A stretch of 64,000 nt of DNA from Lysobacteraceae bacterium SCN 69-320. GTDB lineage: Bacteria; Pseudomonadota; Gammaproteobacteria; Xanthomonadales; Rhodanobacteraceae. The position numbers were made by a program, and so were the translations under genes. This document shows, one piece after another, positions 39,978 through 48,526 of this stretch. The stretch lies in NCBI GenBank assembly GCA_001725155.1, contig MEFP01000012.1:310001-374000 (forward strand), given 5' to 3'. Within the stretch, counting starts at the first letter, position 1. The number at the start of each line of letters is the position of its first letter. A model generated the notes under the pieces. The model was given only the letters and a program-made list of their open reading frames with translations. It was not told the origin of the DNA and made no database searches.

Positions 39978-40648
39978 GGCAAATCTCCTTCAGGAACGGC
40001 GGATCGGGTGGTCATGGAGCGCAACGGACGCTTAGCGAGCGCGACGTAGACCATCACGCTCATCAGGGCGGCAAAAAAACACCAGACGGAAATGAACCAG
40101 CGCGCATAAACCGCGTACGCGACCGCAGCGGAGGCGATCGCAAGCACGCCGAATCCGCGTATGGCTGGTCGGCTCGACAGCGTGAGGCCGAGCGTCGTTG
40201 ACGCGAGGTAGAGCGTTAGCGAAACGGGTAGGAAAAAATGCGGCGAGCGATATTCGAGATGGTCACCCGTCGGTGTCACGGTAATCGGTGTCGCCACCAT
40301 AGTGGCGAGCAGAAACAGTGCGCTGAGAAAGCCACCCAGCCCGAGCACGGCCAGTGCCCAGCGACGCCACCGCACGGGTTCAACGGCTCGCACCGCCCAC
40401 GGCACGAGCACGGGCCAAAGCAGGTGGGAGAACACCGAATACACCTGGGTTGCCCAGGCTCGCAGGACCGGAGCGTCCCAGGGGTAGCTCATCCAGACCA
40501 GGCCTTCGGTGAACTGCTGGGCTGCAAACAACAGCGGGATCGCGGCGAACAGGCGCTCATGCGGCGAGCGCGTCGCACGCCAAGCGAGGATGCCGATGCC
40601 AGCTAGCAGGGCGCTGGCGGTGAAACTGGCGGTTGCGGAAAAACACAT
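39974..40648 (-). CDS. DUF6629-like membrane protein
   Basis: MCFSATASFTASALLAGIGILAWRATR, PLLFAAQQFTEGLVWM; ATGA overlap with the DUF1269 gene. Confidence 0.75.
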   Translation of the reverse strand: MCFSATASFTASALLAGIGILAWRATRSPHERLFAAIPLLFAAQQFTEGLVWMSYPWDAPVLRAWATQVYSVFSHLLWPVLVPWAVRAVEPVRWRRWALAVLGLGGFLSALFLLATMVATPITVTPTGDHLEYRSPHFFLPVSLTLYLASTTLGLTLSSRPAIRGFGVLAIASAAVAYAVYARWFISVWCFFAALMSVMVYVALAKRPLRSMTTRSAVPEGDLP

Positions 40649-40787
40649 GGCGTGGCTCCGACTAGCAAGACGCGGCGTAGCCGCCGATCCGCGCTACGGG
40701 CGCGAAGCCAGCCTGCCAGAACCGCGCATGCCGGTTGCGGAAGGCGACCATGCTCGTGCGCCGTAGTGGTCTTTTCGATCGCCTAAG

Positions 40788-41116
40788 TTCGAACATGTCA
40801 ACGGAGAACACACGGTCGAACCGGCCGTCCGCCTCGCGGTCCTGCAAGCCTCACAAAATTGAAGGGTAGGTACGGAACTCGCACACGATGCGCGCTCGTT
40901 CATGAAGATGCTGAGCCAACCCCGCTCAGGCCGTGGCTCAGCATGGCAATTCAGTGCATCGCACCAGCCAAGGCTGATGTCCGGAACGCCCATATCGCGC
41001 GCAAGCTTGAGTGCCTTGGCCAGCAGCGGCGCGACCATCAGAATCGATAGGCGCGTACGCGAACGTCGATGGCTGTGGCAGTTCATGGCAAAGGTAGATT
41101 GCACCGGGTGGCGCAA
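40788..41116 (-). pseudogene. Possible decayed SAM-dependent (CFA-like) methyltransferase fragments
   Basis: Frame-broken: ADGRFDRVFSVDMFE (about 40788-40832) resembles the CFA/MT segment GRFDRVVSVEMFEH; another frame has VAPLLAKALKLARDMGVPD. Confidence 0.3.
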
Positions 41117-41123
41117 CCGGATA

Positions 41124-41137
41124 TTGATCTAGGTCAA
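41124..41137. promoter_or_regulatory. FNR/Anr-like dyad TTGATCTAGGTCAA
   Basis: TTGAT-CTAG-GTCAA. Confidence 0.35.
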
Positions 41138-41496
41138 CCCCACGAGCTGTTACGCACGAACAGTGGGACGCGAGCGCGTCACACCCCAGCAGGTTGTCGC
41201 GCAGCGGACCATTAAGTAGTTATCGCGCCGCTCGGACAAGCGGAGCTGTAGATTTGCCCGCGCTCGCGCCTATGCTGTTTTCTCGTTGTATCTCCCGCTC
41301 GATGCGTGTTACTCGCGTGCCCATGTCCACACGGCTATTGGGGCAGTCGGTCCATGGCATGCATCAGTACAGCATGGAAGGCGGGCGTCCGTCAGCCACC
41401 GGATGTCGCCAAATCGCCGGGAAGCGTCGCCACGAGCCGCCTCGCACACAGTCTCGCCAACCCGACGGAAACAACGAGAAAAAGGATACACCGCGC

Positions 41497-41868
41497 CTAG
41501 GGTCTGCGCAGGGCCTTGGCCACCCGCAAGAGCCGGATCAGCTCCCGAGCATGGCCGGGCGAGCCGTCCCAACTGCGGTGCAAGGCGCGCTCCAACACCG
41601 TGCCCCAGGCGGCGCTCCGTGGTGGATCCGTCAGGTGATCCGCGATGTCGACGCCCGCCGCACGGCACAGGCGGTGGACGGCCGTCGAGGCGCGGGTGAA
41701 TCGGCCGGCAAGAATGCGGCTGAGCTGTCCCTGGGAGACCTGCGCGGTGCGCAGCAGTTGCGTCTGCGTGAGTCCCTGTATCCGGCGCCAGCGGTCGATC
41801 GCCCGCCCCAGGTTCTGAGCCTGGCTCGGTGAAACGGTCGCGTCGAGGTGTGCGGATTTGATGCGCAT
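41497..41868 (-). CDS. XRE-family HTH transcriptional regulator
   Basis: NLGRAIDRWRRIQGLTQTQLLRTAQVSQGQLSRILAGRFTRASTAVHRLCRAAGVD: HTH_XRE. Confidence 0.85.
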   Translation of the reverse strand: MRIKSAHLDATVSPSQAQNLGRAIDRWRRIQGLTQTQLLRTAQVSQGQLSRILAGRFTRASTAVHRLCRAAGVDIADHLTDPPRSAAWGTVLERALHRSWDGSPGHARELIRLLRVAKALRRP

Positions 41869-41890
41869 AAAGTGCTATAAGTATGCGCAT
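41861..41890. promoter_or_regulatory. Paired palindromic operator in the divergent XRE / DUF5131 promoter
   Basis: Two ATGCGCAT palindromes (41861-41868 and 41883-41890), 22 bp start to start, part of the inverted repeat ATGCGCATA-N12-TATGCGCAT. Confidence 0.6.
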
Positions 41891-41969
41891 AGTTTTCGAC
41901 CGGACGCCACCCGGATCTCAGCCTCTGAGACGGGACCGGCGTAATGAGGCGTATCCTGGAGCGGCCGTC

Positions 41970-42710
41970 ATGACGACCACCTCGAAAATCGAATGGACCG
42001 AGCAGACCTGGAACCCGATCGTGGGGTGCACCAAGATCTCTGCGGGCTGCAAGCACTGCTATGCCGAGACCATGGCAAAGCGCTTGCAGGCCATGGGCAC
42101 GCCAGGCTACGAGAATGGATTCGCGCTGCGTCTGTTACCGGAGCGCCTGGCCGACCCGGGCAAACGCCAGAAGCCCACGGTGTACTTTGTGAACTCGATG
42201 TCCGATCTCTTCCACGAGAAGGTGCCGGAGGTCTACATCGATCAGGTGTTTGCCGTCATCGCGGCCACGCCGCAACACAGCTACCAAATCCTCACGAAGC
42301 GGGCGGCGCGCCTGGCCCGGTACTTTCGCAACCGCACGGTCCCGCCCAACGTGTGGCTAGGGGTTTCGGTAGAGAACCGCCGCCATGGCGTGCCGCGCAT
42401 TGACTACCTGCGCACCGTGGCCGCGCGCATTCGATTTCTCTCCGTCGAGCCGCTGCTCGAGGATGTCGGCGAATTGGACTTGCGCGACGTTCACTGGGTC
42501 ATCGTCGGCGGGGAGTCCGGCCCAAAAGCCCGACCGATGAAACCCGAGTGGGCTGACGCGGTCCGTCGCCAATGTGCTGAACAAGAGGTCGCCTTCTTCT
42601 TCAAACAGTGGGGCGGGTGGGGCGCTGACGGCAAACGCCGCGCCAAATCCAAAAATGGACGATTGCTCAACGGCCGCACCTGGGATGAAATGCCTGCTCA
42701 CGCCTTCTAG
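41970..42710 (+). CDS. DUF5131 / phage Gp37-Gp68 family (three-Cys-motif) protein
   Basis: KIEWTEQTWNPIVGCTKISAGCKHCYAETMAKRL (Cx6CxxC), VYFVNSMSDLFHEKVP, HSYQILTKRAARL, NVWLGVSVEN, FLSVEPLLEDVG, WVIVGGESGPKARPM, FFFKQWGGW. Confidence 0.94.
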   Translation: MTTTSKIEWTEQTWNPIVGCTKISAGCKHCYAETMAKRLQAMGTPGYENGFALRLLPERLADPGKRQKPTVYFVNSMSDLFHEKVPEVYIDQVFAVIAATPQHSYQILTKRAARLARYFRNRTVPPNVWLGVSVENRRHGVPRIDYLRTVAARIRFLSVEPLLEDVGELDLRDVHWVIVGGESGPKARPMKPEWADAVRRQCAEQEVAFFFKQWGGWGADGKRRAKSKNGRLLNGRTWDEMPAHAF

Positions 42711-42722
42711 GGGGAGCGGACG

Positions 42723-43997
42723 ATGGCCCGAAAGCCGTACCAATGGCCTGCCGACGGCAAACCGGCGGTCATTCAGCAGCACAGTGTCGCTAAACACGAT
42801 GTCCTGCGCGCCTACCTCGTCGACTACATCCAGACCCTCGTGGTCTCACCGCAGCAGGAAGAATTGCGGCTGACACTGGTCGATGGATTCGCCGGCGGCG
42901 GCATTTACGTCCACGACGTCACCCGACAGACGGTCTACGGCTCGCCGTTCGCCTTCCTGCAGTCAGCGACCGCGGCCGCCGAGCTTCTCAACCGCGGCCG
43001 ACAAAGGCCGCTGCAGATGAACATCGACTACTTCTTCGTGGAGCTCGATGGCAATGCCTACGCCTCGCTGAAGCGTACGCTGATCGAGCAGGGCTACGGG
43101 GCCCGCATTGGCCAGGACATCCACCTGTTCAACAGCGCCTTCGAGGATCAGTCGGCATCCATTCTTCAGTTCATCAGTAAGAAGAGCCCGCGCGCCGGTC
43201 GCTCGATCTTCCTGCTGGATCAGTACGGCTACGCGGAAGTCCCGACCGCGCAGATCCGTGGCATTTTTGAGGCGCTGCCGGCGGCCGAGGTGTTGCTGAC
43301 CTTCAACGTCGACTCGTTTCTCACCTACGCCAACGACTCGGCGGCAACGAAGAAAACGCTCGCCGACATCGGCATTCCCGACGTCCTGCGCGATCGAACG
43401 ATCGAGGATATCAAGCGCAACGAGAAAGACTGGCGCCTGTATATCCAGAGCTGTCTGTACCGGGAACTCGTCGAGGCCTGCGGCGCCCGGTACTACACGT
43501 TGTTCTTCATCCGAACGGAAGGGCATGGAGATTACTGGTTGGTCCACCTGTCCCAACACCCCCGTGCCCGCGATGTCATGGCCCGCGTGCATTGGAGCAA
43601 GAACAACCATTTCATTCACTACGGCGGTGCCGGCATCGATATGTTTCGGGTGCTGGGCTACAGCGCGGATCGGGACCGCGCCTTCACGGGGCAGGGCGCG
43701 TTCGGGTTCCTGTTTGATGACATCGCCGGCGAATCCAGCGTCAAGTCGCTGATGACGCAATTGCCGCAGCTCATCTACGCGCACGATGAAGGGTTGTCGT
43801 TCGGTGAACTGTTCGCGACGACGTGCAACTTGTCGCCGGCGGACAGTGCTCGGTACAAAGAAGCACTGGAACAGCTTGTTCAACACAAGGAAATCGTCAT
43901 CGTCGCGCCCGATGGCGCTCGCCGCCTCAAAGCCTCGACGATCACGGACAAGGACCAGCTGCTCCCCGCTGCACAAAAGACCTTCTTAGGCTTTTGA
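42723..43997 (+). CDS. tcmP: Three-Cys-motif partner protein TcmP
   Basis: HSVAKHDVLRAYLVDYIQTL, LTLVDGFAGGGIY, YFFVELDGNAYASLKRTL, IFLLDQYGYAEVP; 12 nt after the DUF5131 stop. Confidence 0.9.
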   Translation: MARKPYQWPADGKPAVIQQHSVAKHDVLRAYLVDYIQTLVVSPQQEELRLTLVDGFAGGGIYVHDVTRQTVYGSPFAFLQSATAAAELLNRGRQRPLQMNIDYFFVELDGNAYASLKRTLIEQGYGARIGQDIHLFNSAFEDQSASILQFISKKSPRAGRSIFLLDQYGYAEVPTAQIRGIFEALPAAEVLLTFNVDSFLTYANDSAATKKTLADIGIPDVLRDRTIEDIKRNEKDWRLYIQSCLYRELVEACGARYYTLFFIRTEGHGDYWLVHLSQHPRARDVMARVHWSKNNHFIHYGGAGIDMFRVLGYSADRDRAFTGQGAFGFLFDDIAGESSVKSLMTQLPQLIYAHDEGLSFGELFATTCNLSPADSARYKEALEQLVQHKEIVIVAPDGARRLKASTITDKDQLLPAAQKTFLGF

Positions 43998-44106
43998 CCT
44001 ATCCCGATCGCGACCGCGCGCTGTGAAAGCGCGGCGCCATCCTGCCTCTTCTGACCCATCAGCGCCGCTACGCCCTCGGTGAGTGAACCGTGCGCCCCGC
44101 GACGTG

Positions 44107-45912
44107 TCATCGGGCATCGGCCGGGAAAGATGACCGGATCCGTGCCTTATCGTTGCTTCCCAACGCCGCTAGTAGCCCGTCATAGCGGAACGCCTCGCGA
44201 TCGAAATACTCGTGAGGGCCGCTCAAGGTGGGAACGGACCGCAGCGATCCCAGCAAGCCATGCAACGTGGTCTTGAGGTAATATTCCAGATTGGAACAAA
44301 GCAACAGATGATTGGCTCCTCGGCCCGCGCTGTGCACGATGTCGCAACGGGTACGCCAGATGCGTTGAAGATGCCAGCGCACGCGTTTATCGTGCTTCTT
44401 CAGGCGATCCAGCAGCGCCGCAGGACTGCCGAGGTCTGTCAACAACTCATGCACCTGGACCTGCAGGAAGGGTTCCGCGGCCAGGCCGTTGACCACAGCA
44501 GCTCGCTGCAGAGGATCTTCGATCGCTTCCCAGAGTGTCGCCATCGAGCATCTACGCACGTCGATGGGCACGGCCTGGCTGTCGTTGAGCCCCACGCCAT
44601 GATCGAGCAGCACGGTGCGCAACGCGAGCAAGAGCTTCGGTACGTAGCTCAAGCCGATCACCGGACTGACACTGTTTTCGATCGACTTGCCGATGCTTCC
44701 ACTGGCCTGGCTGCCTCGCACGAGATACTCAAGCGCCGTCCACCAGTGCACCAGCTTCGTTTCGATCGTGTCCTGATCGCGGCCTTGGCGGTAGAGCCGA
44801 AACGCGGAGGTGATGCGGTCACGTCCTTCGTCGGTGAAGTGCGCACCCGCCAACAACTCGTTGACGCTGGCCACGAACTGGGCCGCGTCGACCCCGTTGA
44901 GCGAGGTCGCCGGGTTGGGAACCACGCGCGGCAACGGATAAACGTGTCCGCCCGTCGGGCGGGCAACGTCCAGCACGGCGAAGTGATCGGGAATGTGCAG
45001 GCGCGCCTGCTCGTATTCGAAGCGAAGGAGGTTGACGATATTGGCCACGCGTTCGTAGGCATACAGCCCAGCGGCACGGCGATCAGCCGCCGAGATACCG
45101 CGCACTGTCGCGAAACGGCGCTTGGGCTGGGCCGTCAAATAGCTCGTTTTCGCATGGCCGGCCTGGAGGTTGAAGGGTGGCGTATCCGCAATCTCCAAGT
45201 TGCCCAGCGCGGCGGGCAGTTCTTCTGGCCGCGTGATGAGGTCCAGTGCGAAGGTCACGTCGTACTGGTGCGAGGGACCCGTCAAAATTTGGCGGGTCAA
45301 CCCGAGCTTGCGATCGAAGTGGTAGGCCCCCGGCACGTGCCGGGGGACCAGGATTTCCGCGTAGATCCGAAACAACGATTCCAGGGAGAAATCGCGATCC
45401 AGGAGCGTGCTCAGGAGCGCTGCGGTGACCGCGTGAATATGAGGGTAGTCCGGCGCTGGGACCGGCGCTGGCGGTTCGGCGGGCGGCAGCAGCAGACGAT
45501 CCAGGGCATCAAAGGCGCGTAAGACGTAGTGGGTTTGCAGCAGCGGCGCCAGCTCCTGCAGCGTGTAGCGCAGCATGCGCTCCTCGGTCGACCCTTTCGT
45601 CAGCGCCTTGATCTTGTCCTTGAACAGGCCCAGCAGGCGCGGCCGGAGCCCCGCGAACTCGTCGGCGAGAAGAATCGGATCAGCCGTAAGCAGACCTTCG
45701 GCCTCATCCAGGATGACGGTTTTGTCCTCTGGCTTGGCTTCGCTGAACACCAGCGCCTGCTGGATCTCCCGCACCATGGTCCCGGGGTTCATCACGCGAA
45801 CGCGGAACGCGTCAAGCGAATGGGCGTGGACGAGGTTGTACCAACATCCCAGGAAGTAGCGCTGCGCGGGTGTCGGGCCGACCAAAGCCGTCAGATGCCT
45901 GTCAGTCCGCAT
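44107..45912 (-). CDS. Large protein with C-terminal Apea-like HEPN signature
   Basis: LVHWWTALEYLVRG followed by WRTRCDIVHSAGRG (R-x4-H HEPN motif); about 380 N-terminal residues unrecognised. Confidence 0.7.
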   Translation of the reverse strand: MRTDRHLTALVGPTPAQRYFLGCWYNLVHAHSLDAFRVRVMNPGTMVREIQQALVFSEAKPEDKTVILDEAEGLLTADPILLADEFAGLRPRLLGLFKDKIKALTKGSTEERMLRYTLQELAPLLQTHYVLRAFDALDRLLLPPAEPPAPVPAPDYPHIHAVTAALLSTLLDRDFSLESLFRIYAEILVPRHVPGAYHFDRKLGLTRQILTGPSHQYDVTFALDLITRPEELPAALGNLEIADTPPFNLQAGHAKTSYLTAQPKRRFATVRGISAADRRAAGLYAYERVANIVNLLRFEYEQARLHIPDHFAVLDVARPTGGHVYPLPRVVPNPATSLNGVDAAQFVASVNELLAGAHFTDEGRDRITSAFRLYRQGRDQDTIETKLVHWWTALEYLVRGSQASGSIGKSIENSVSPVIGLSYVPKLLLALRTVLLDHGVGLNDSQAVPIDVRRCSMATLWEAIEDPLQRAAVVNGLAAEPFLQVQVHELLTDLGSPAALLDRLKKHDKRVRWHLQRIWRTRCDIVHSAGRGANHLLLCSNLEYYLKTTLHGLLGSLRSVPTLSGPHEYFDREAFRYDGLLAALGSNDKARIRSSFPADAR

Positions 45913-46048
45913 GGGTTCAGTCTGGGGGTAGTGGGCGAGACCGGGGGAGAGGTATACTGGCTCCCTGGCCCCAGCGCCACCGACAAACTAAAGGGGAAAG
46001 GAGCGTAGGTCTGGGTTCGCCCGCTACGAATTCCGCCCCGCCTCTTCA

Positions 46049-46070
46049 GAAGCCCGCGTTTGCGGGCTTC
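46049..46070. terminator. Strong hairpin, probable transcription terminator
   Basis: GAAGCCCGC-gttt-GCGGGCTTC followed by ttcattt. Confidence 0.6.
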
Positions 46071-46150
46071 TTCATTTCAGGTTGCGGCCGCAGCGACGTC
46101 TGCCGATGGCCCCCCGCGGCAGCGTGCTGTTCCTGTGTGCCGGCCAGTAC

Positions 46151-46633
46151 CTACTCGACGCTGCTCATAGGCCGGCATCCAGACTTCCGGCCGCGGTGCG
46201 CCGGGTCCTTTGAAGCCACCGAGCGAATCGACGCGGAGCGATCCGCAGACGCTTGTAGGTCGCCCAGGATCGCGCAACGTGCTCGAGCGCCGCCGGCGCA
46301 GGCCTCAATCGTGTGAGCCAGCTCCTGCGCCATGCGTTGCAGTGCCTGGATACGCCCCTGAATGTCGACGAGATGCTTGCGCGCCAGCCGGTCGACGTCG
46401 GCGCAGGACATGTCGGTTTGCTCGGCCAGGGCCAACAAGCTCTGGATTTCCTCGAGGCTGAAACCAAGCTCGCGCCCGCGCGTGATGAAGCGCAGTCGTT
46501 CCACTTCGGCGCTCGTGTAGTCGCGATAGCCGTTGTCGCGGCGGGCGGCCTTGGACAAAAGGCCGATGCGCTCGTAGTAGCGGATCGTTTCCAGATGGCA
46601 GCCACTGGCGGCGGCCGCTTCGCTGATCTTCAT
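46151..46633 (-). CDS. MerR-family metal-responsive regulator (CadR/PbrR-like)
   Basis: MKISEAAAASGCHLETIRYYERIGLLSKAARRDNGYRDYTSAEVERLRFITRGRELGFSLEEIQSLLAL; Cys at MSCADVD plus CAGGARARC. Confidence 0.9.
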   Translation of the reverse strand: MKISEAAAASGCHLETIRYYERIGLLSKAARRDNGYRDYTSAEVERLRFITRGRELGFSLEEIQSLLALAEQTDMSCADVDRLARKHLVDIQGRIQALQRMAQELAHTIEACAGGARARCAILGDLQASADRSASIRSVASKDPAHRGRKSGCRPMSSVE

Positions 46634-46637
46634 CGAC

Positions 46638-46668
46638 TTGACTCCGGAGCGACTACGGACTTTAGACT
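46638..46668 (+). promoter_or_regulatory. MerR-type promoter with 19-bp spacer
   Basis: TTGACT-CCGGAGCGACTACGGACTT-TAGACT between the divergent MerR and sterol-desaturase genes. Confidence 0.75.
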
Positions 46669-46712
46669 AGCGCCCTTCGAAGTCCCTGACCAGGGGCGTC
46701 AGGAGATCGACC

Positions 46713-47906
46713 ATGCTTGTTGTTGCGGTGCGCTACGGCGCCTATCCCCTCGTCATGGGCGCGATGGCGACGGTAGCCACGGTCGTGTTTCTAGGCGTCC
46801 TGCCGGCGTGGCCGACGCTGCTGATCGCCGCGGCCGCCAGCATCGGCGCGGTGGCGCTGCTCGAGCGCCTGCAGCCGTTCGAGCGTGCTTGGCAGCGTGA
46901 TCATGGCGACACGCGTGCGGACGTGCTGCACGGTGTGGTCAACTTCGGGCTGCTGGCCGGCACGGCCTACGGGCTGCACGCGCTACGCACGGCCGTACCA
47001 GCGGCCATTGCGTGGCCCGCGACTTGGCCCGTGTGGGTGCAGTGCCTGTTCGCCGGCGCGATCCTGGACCTTGGCCTGTACACGATGCACCGCGTGAGCC
47101 ACCGATTCGCGTGGGCCTGGCGACTGCACGCGATTCACCACAGCGCCGAGCGGTTGTACTGGCTCAACGGCGAACGCCGGCATCCGCTGAGCGCGCTGCT
47201 GATGGCCGGCCCCGGCCTGCTCGTGGTCGTGGCGCTGGGCGCTCCTGCGCTAATCGTGAGCGTGTGGCTCGCGATATTGAGCGTGCATCTGGCGTTCCAG
47301 CACGCCAACCTCGACTACTCGGTGGGGACGCTGCGGCGTTGGCTGGGGACGGCTGAGCTGCACCGCTGGCACCACAAGCGCGAGTACGAGAACGCGCAGG
47401 TCAATTTCGGCGAATTCTGGCTGGTCTGGGACCGCGTTTTCGGCACGTTTCTCGATCGTCCCGGCGACGTCGGTGCCGGCGATGTGGGGCTGCGGGAGGA
47501 CACCGTTCCGGCGGCTTATGGCGCACAGCTTCGCTGGCCGTTCCAACCGGCGCTACGAACGATCGGTCCGCGCGACGCCGCGTTCCACGCGGCGTTGACG
47601 CAGGGCTACGCGGCACTCGATGCCAGAGACGCCGCGGCTGCCTACGCCGCGTTTGAGCGTGCCCATGTGTTGGGACAACCTCGCACGCGAACGCACGTGC
47701 GTAGCCATGTGGCGTTCCTGCGCTGGGCAATCCGCCGACGCGATACCCGAGAAATCGCCGGGCAGTTATTCCGCATTGTCGCAGCCGCGCTGTTCACCTG
47801 GCTCTGGATGCCGCGCGGCAACACCGGCGGCGCCCGCGTCAGCGCGTTTGCGCGCATGCCGATATCGGCCGAGATCACGAACATCACCGAAGGGAATCCC
47901 CGATGA
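46713..47906 (+). CDS. Sterol desaturase / fatty acid hydroxylase family protein
   Basis: Histidine boxes HRVSH, HAIHHS, HRWHHKRE. Confidence 0.9.
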   Translation: MLVVAVRYGAYPLVMGAMATVATVVFLGVLPAWPTLLIAAAASIGAVALLERLQPFERAWQRDHGDTRADVLHGVVNFGLLAGTAYGLHALRTAVPAAIAWPATWPVWVQCLFAGAILDLGLYTMHRVSHRFAWAWRLHAIHHSAERLYWLNGERRHPLSALLMAGPGLLVVVALGAPALIVSVWLAILSVHLAFQHANLDYSVGTLRRWLGTAELHRWHHKREYENAQVNFGEFWLVWDRVFGTFLDRPGDVGAGDVGLREDTVPAAYGAQLRWPFQPALRTIGPRDAAFHAALTQGYAALDARDAAAAYAAFERAHVLGQPRTRTHVRSHVAFLRWAIRRRDTREIAGQLFRIVAAALFTWLWMPRGNTGGARVSAFARMPISAEITNITEGNPR

Positions 47907-48526
47907 GCGACTGCGGCTGCCATGCCGAGGCGAACACGGCCGCCGAGCGGCGCGTGTTATGGATCGCACTGGCCCTGAATGCGGCAATGGCCGTCATCGG
48001 GTCACTGGCTGGTTGGCTGGCCCAGTCGACGGGCCTGCTGGCCGATGCCCTGGATATGCTGTCGGACGCCACGGCCTATGCGATTGGCTTGGCGGCGATC
48101 GGCCGCAGCGCGCGATTCAAGCAACGGGCCGCGGGCGTGAGCGGCAGCCTGTTGCTGCTGCTGGGTGTCGGCGTACTGATTGAGGTCGGCCGCCGGGCCT
48201 GGGTAGGCAGCGAACCGGTCGGCTGGCCCATTGTTGCCACGGCGTTGGTGTCGCTGGCCGCCAATCTCGCCGTGCTGCGCCTACTGCGGCCGTTCCGCAG
48301 AGGCGAAGTGCATTTGCGCGCGACCTGGATTTTTACTCGGGCCGACGTTGTGGCCAACATCGGCGTCATCGTTTCCGGTGTACTGATTCTGGCAACGGGG
48401 TGGCGCTATCCGGACCTCGTCGTCGGCGCACTGATCGGCCTGTACGTCAGCAAGGAGGCGCTGGAAATCCTGTCTGAGGCGCGCAATGCCGGGCGGTTGC
48501 CCGCCGCGCCTGAGGAGCGCGCATGA
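47903..48526 (+). CDS. Cation diffusion facilitator-type transporter (short)
   Basis: ERRVLWIALALNAAMAVIGSLAGWLAQSTGLLADALDMLSDATAYAIGL, ADVVANIGVIVSGVLI, PDLVVGALIGLYV. Confidence 0.85.
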   Translation: MSDCGCHAEANTAAERRVLWIALALNAAMAVIGSLAGWLAQSTGLLADALDMLSDATAYAIGLAAIGRSARFKQRAAGVSGSLLLLLGVGVLIEVGRRAWVGSEPVGWPIVATALVSLAANLAVLRLLRPFRRGEVHLRATWIFTRADVVANIGVIVSGVLILATGWRYPDLVVGALIGLYVSKEALEILSEARNAGRLPAAPEERA

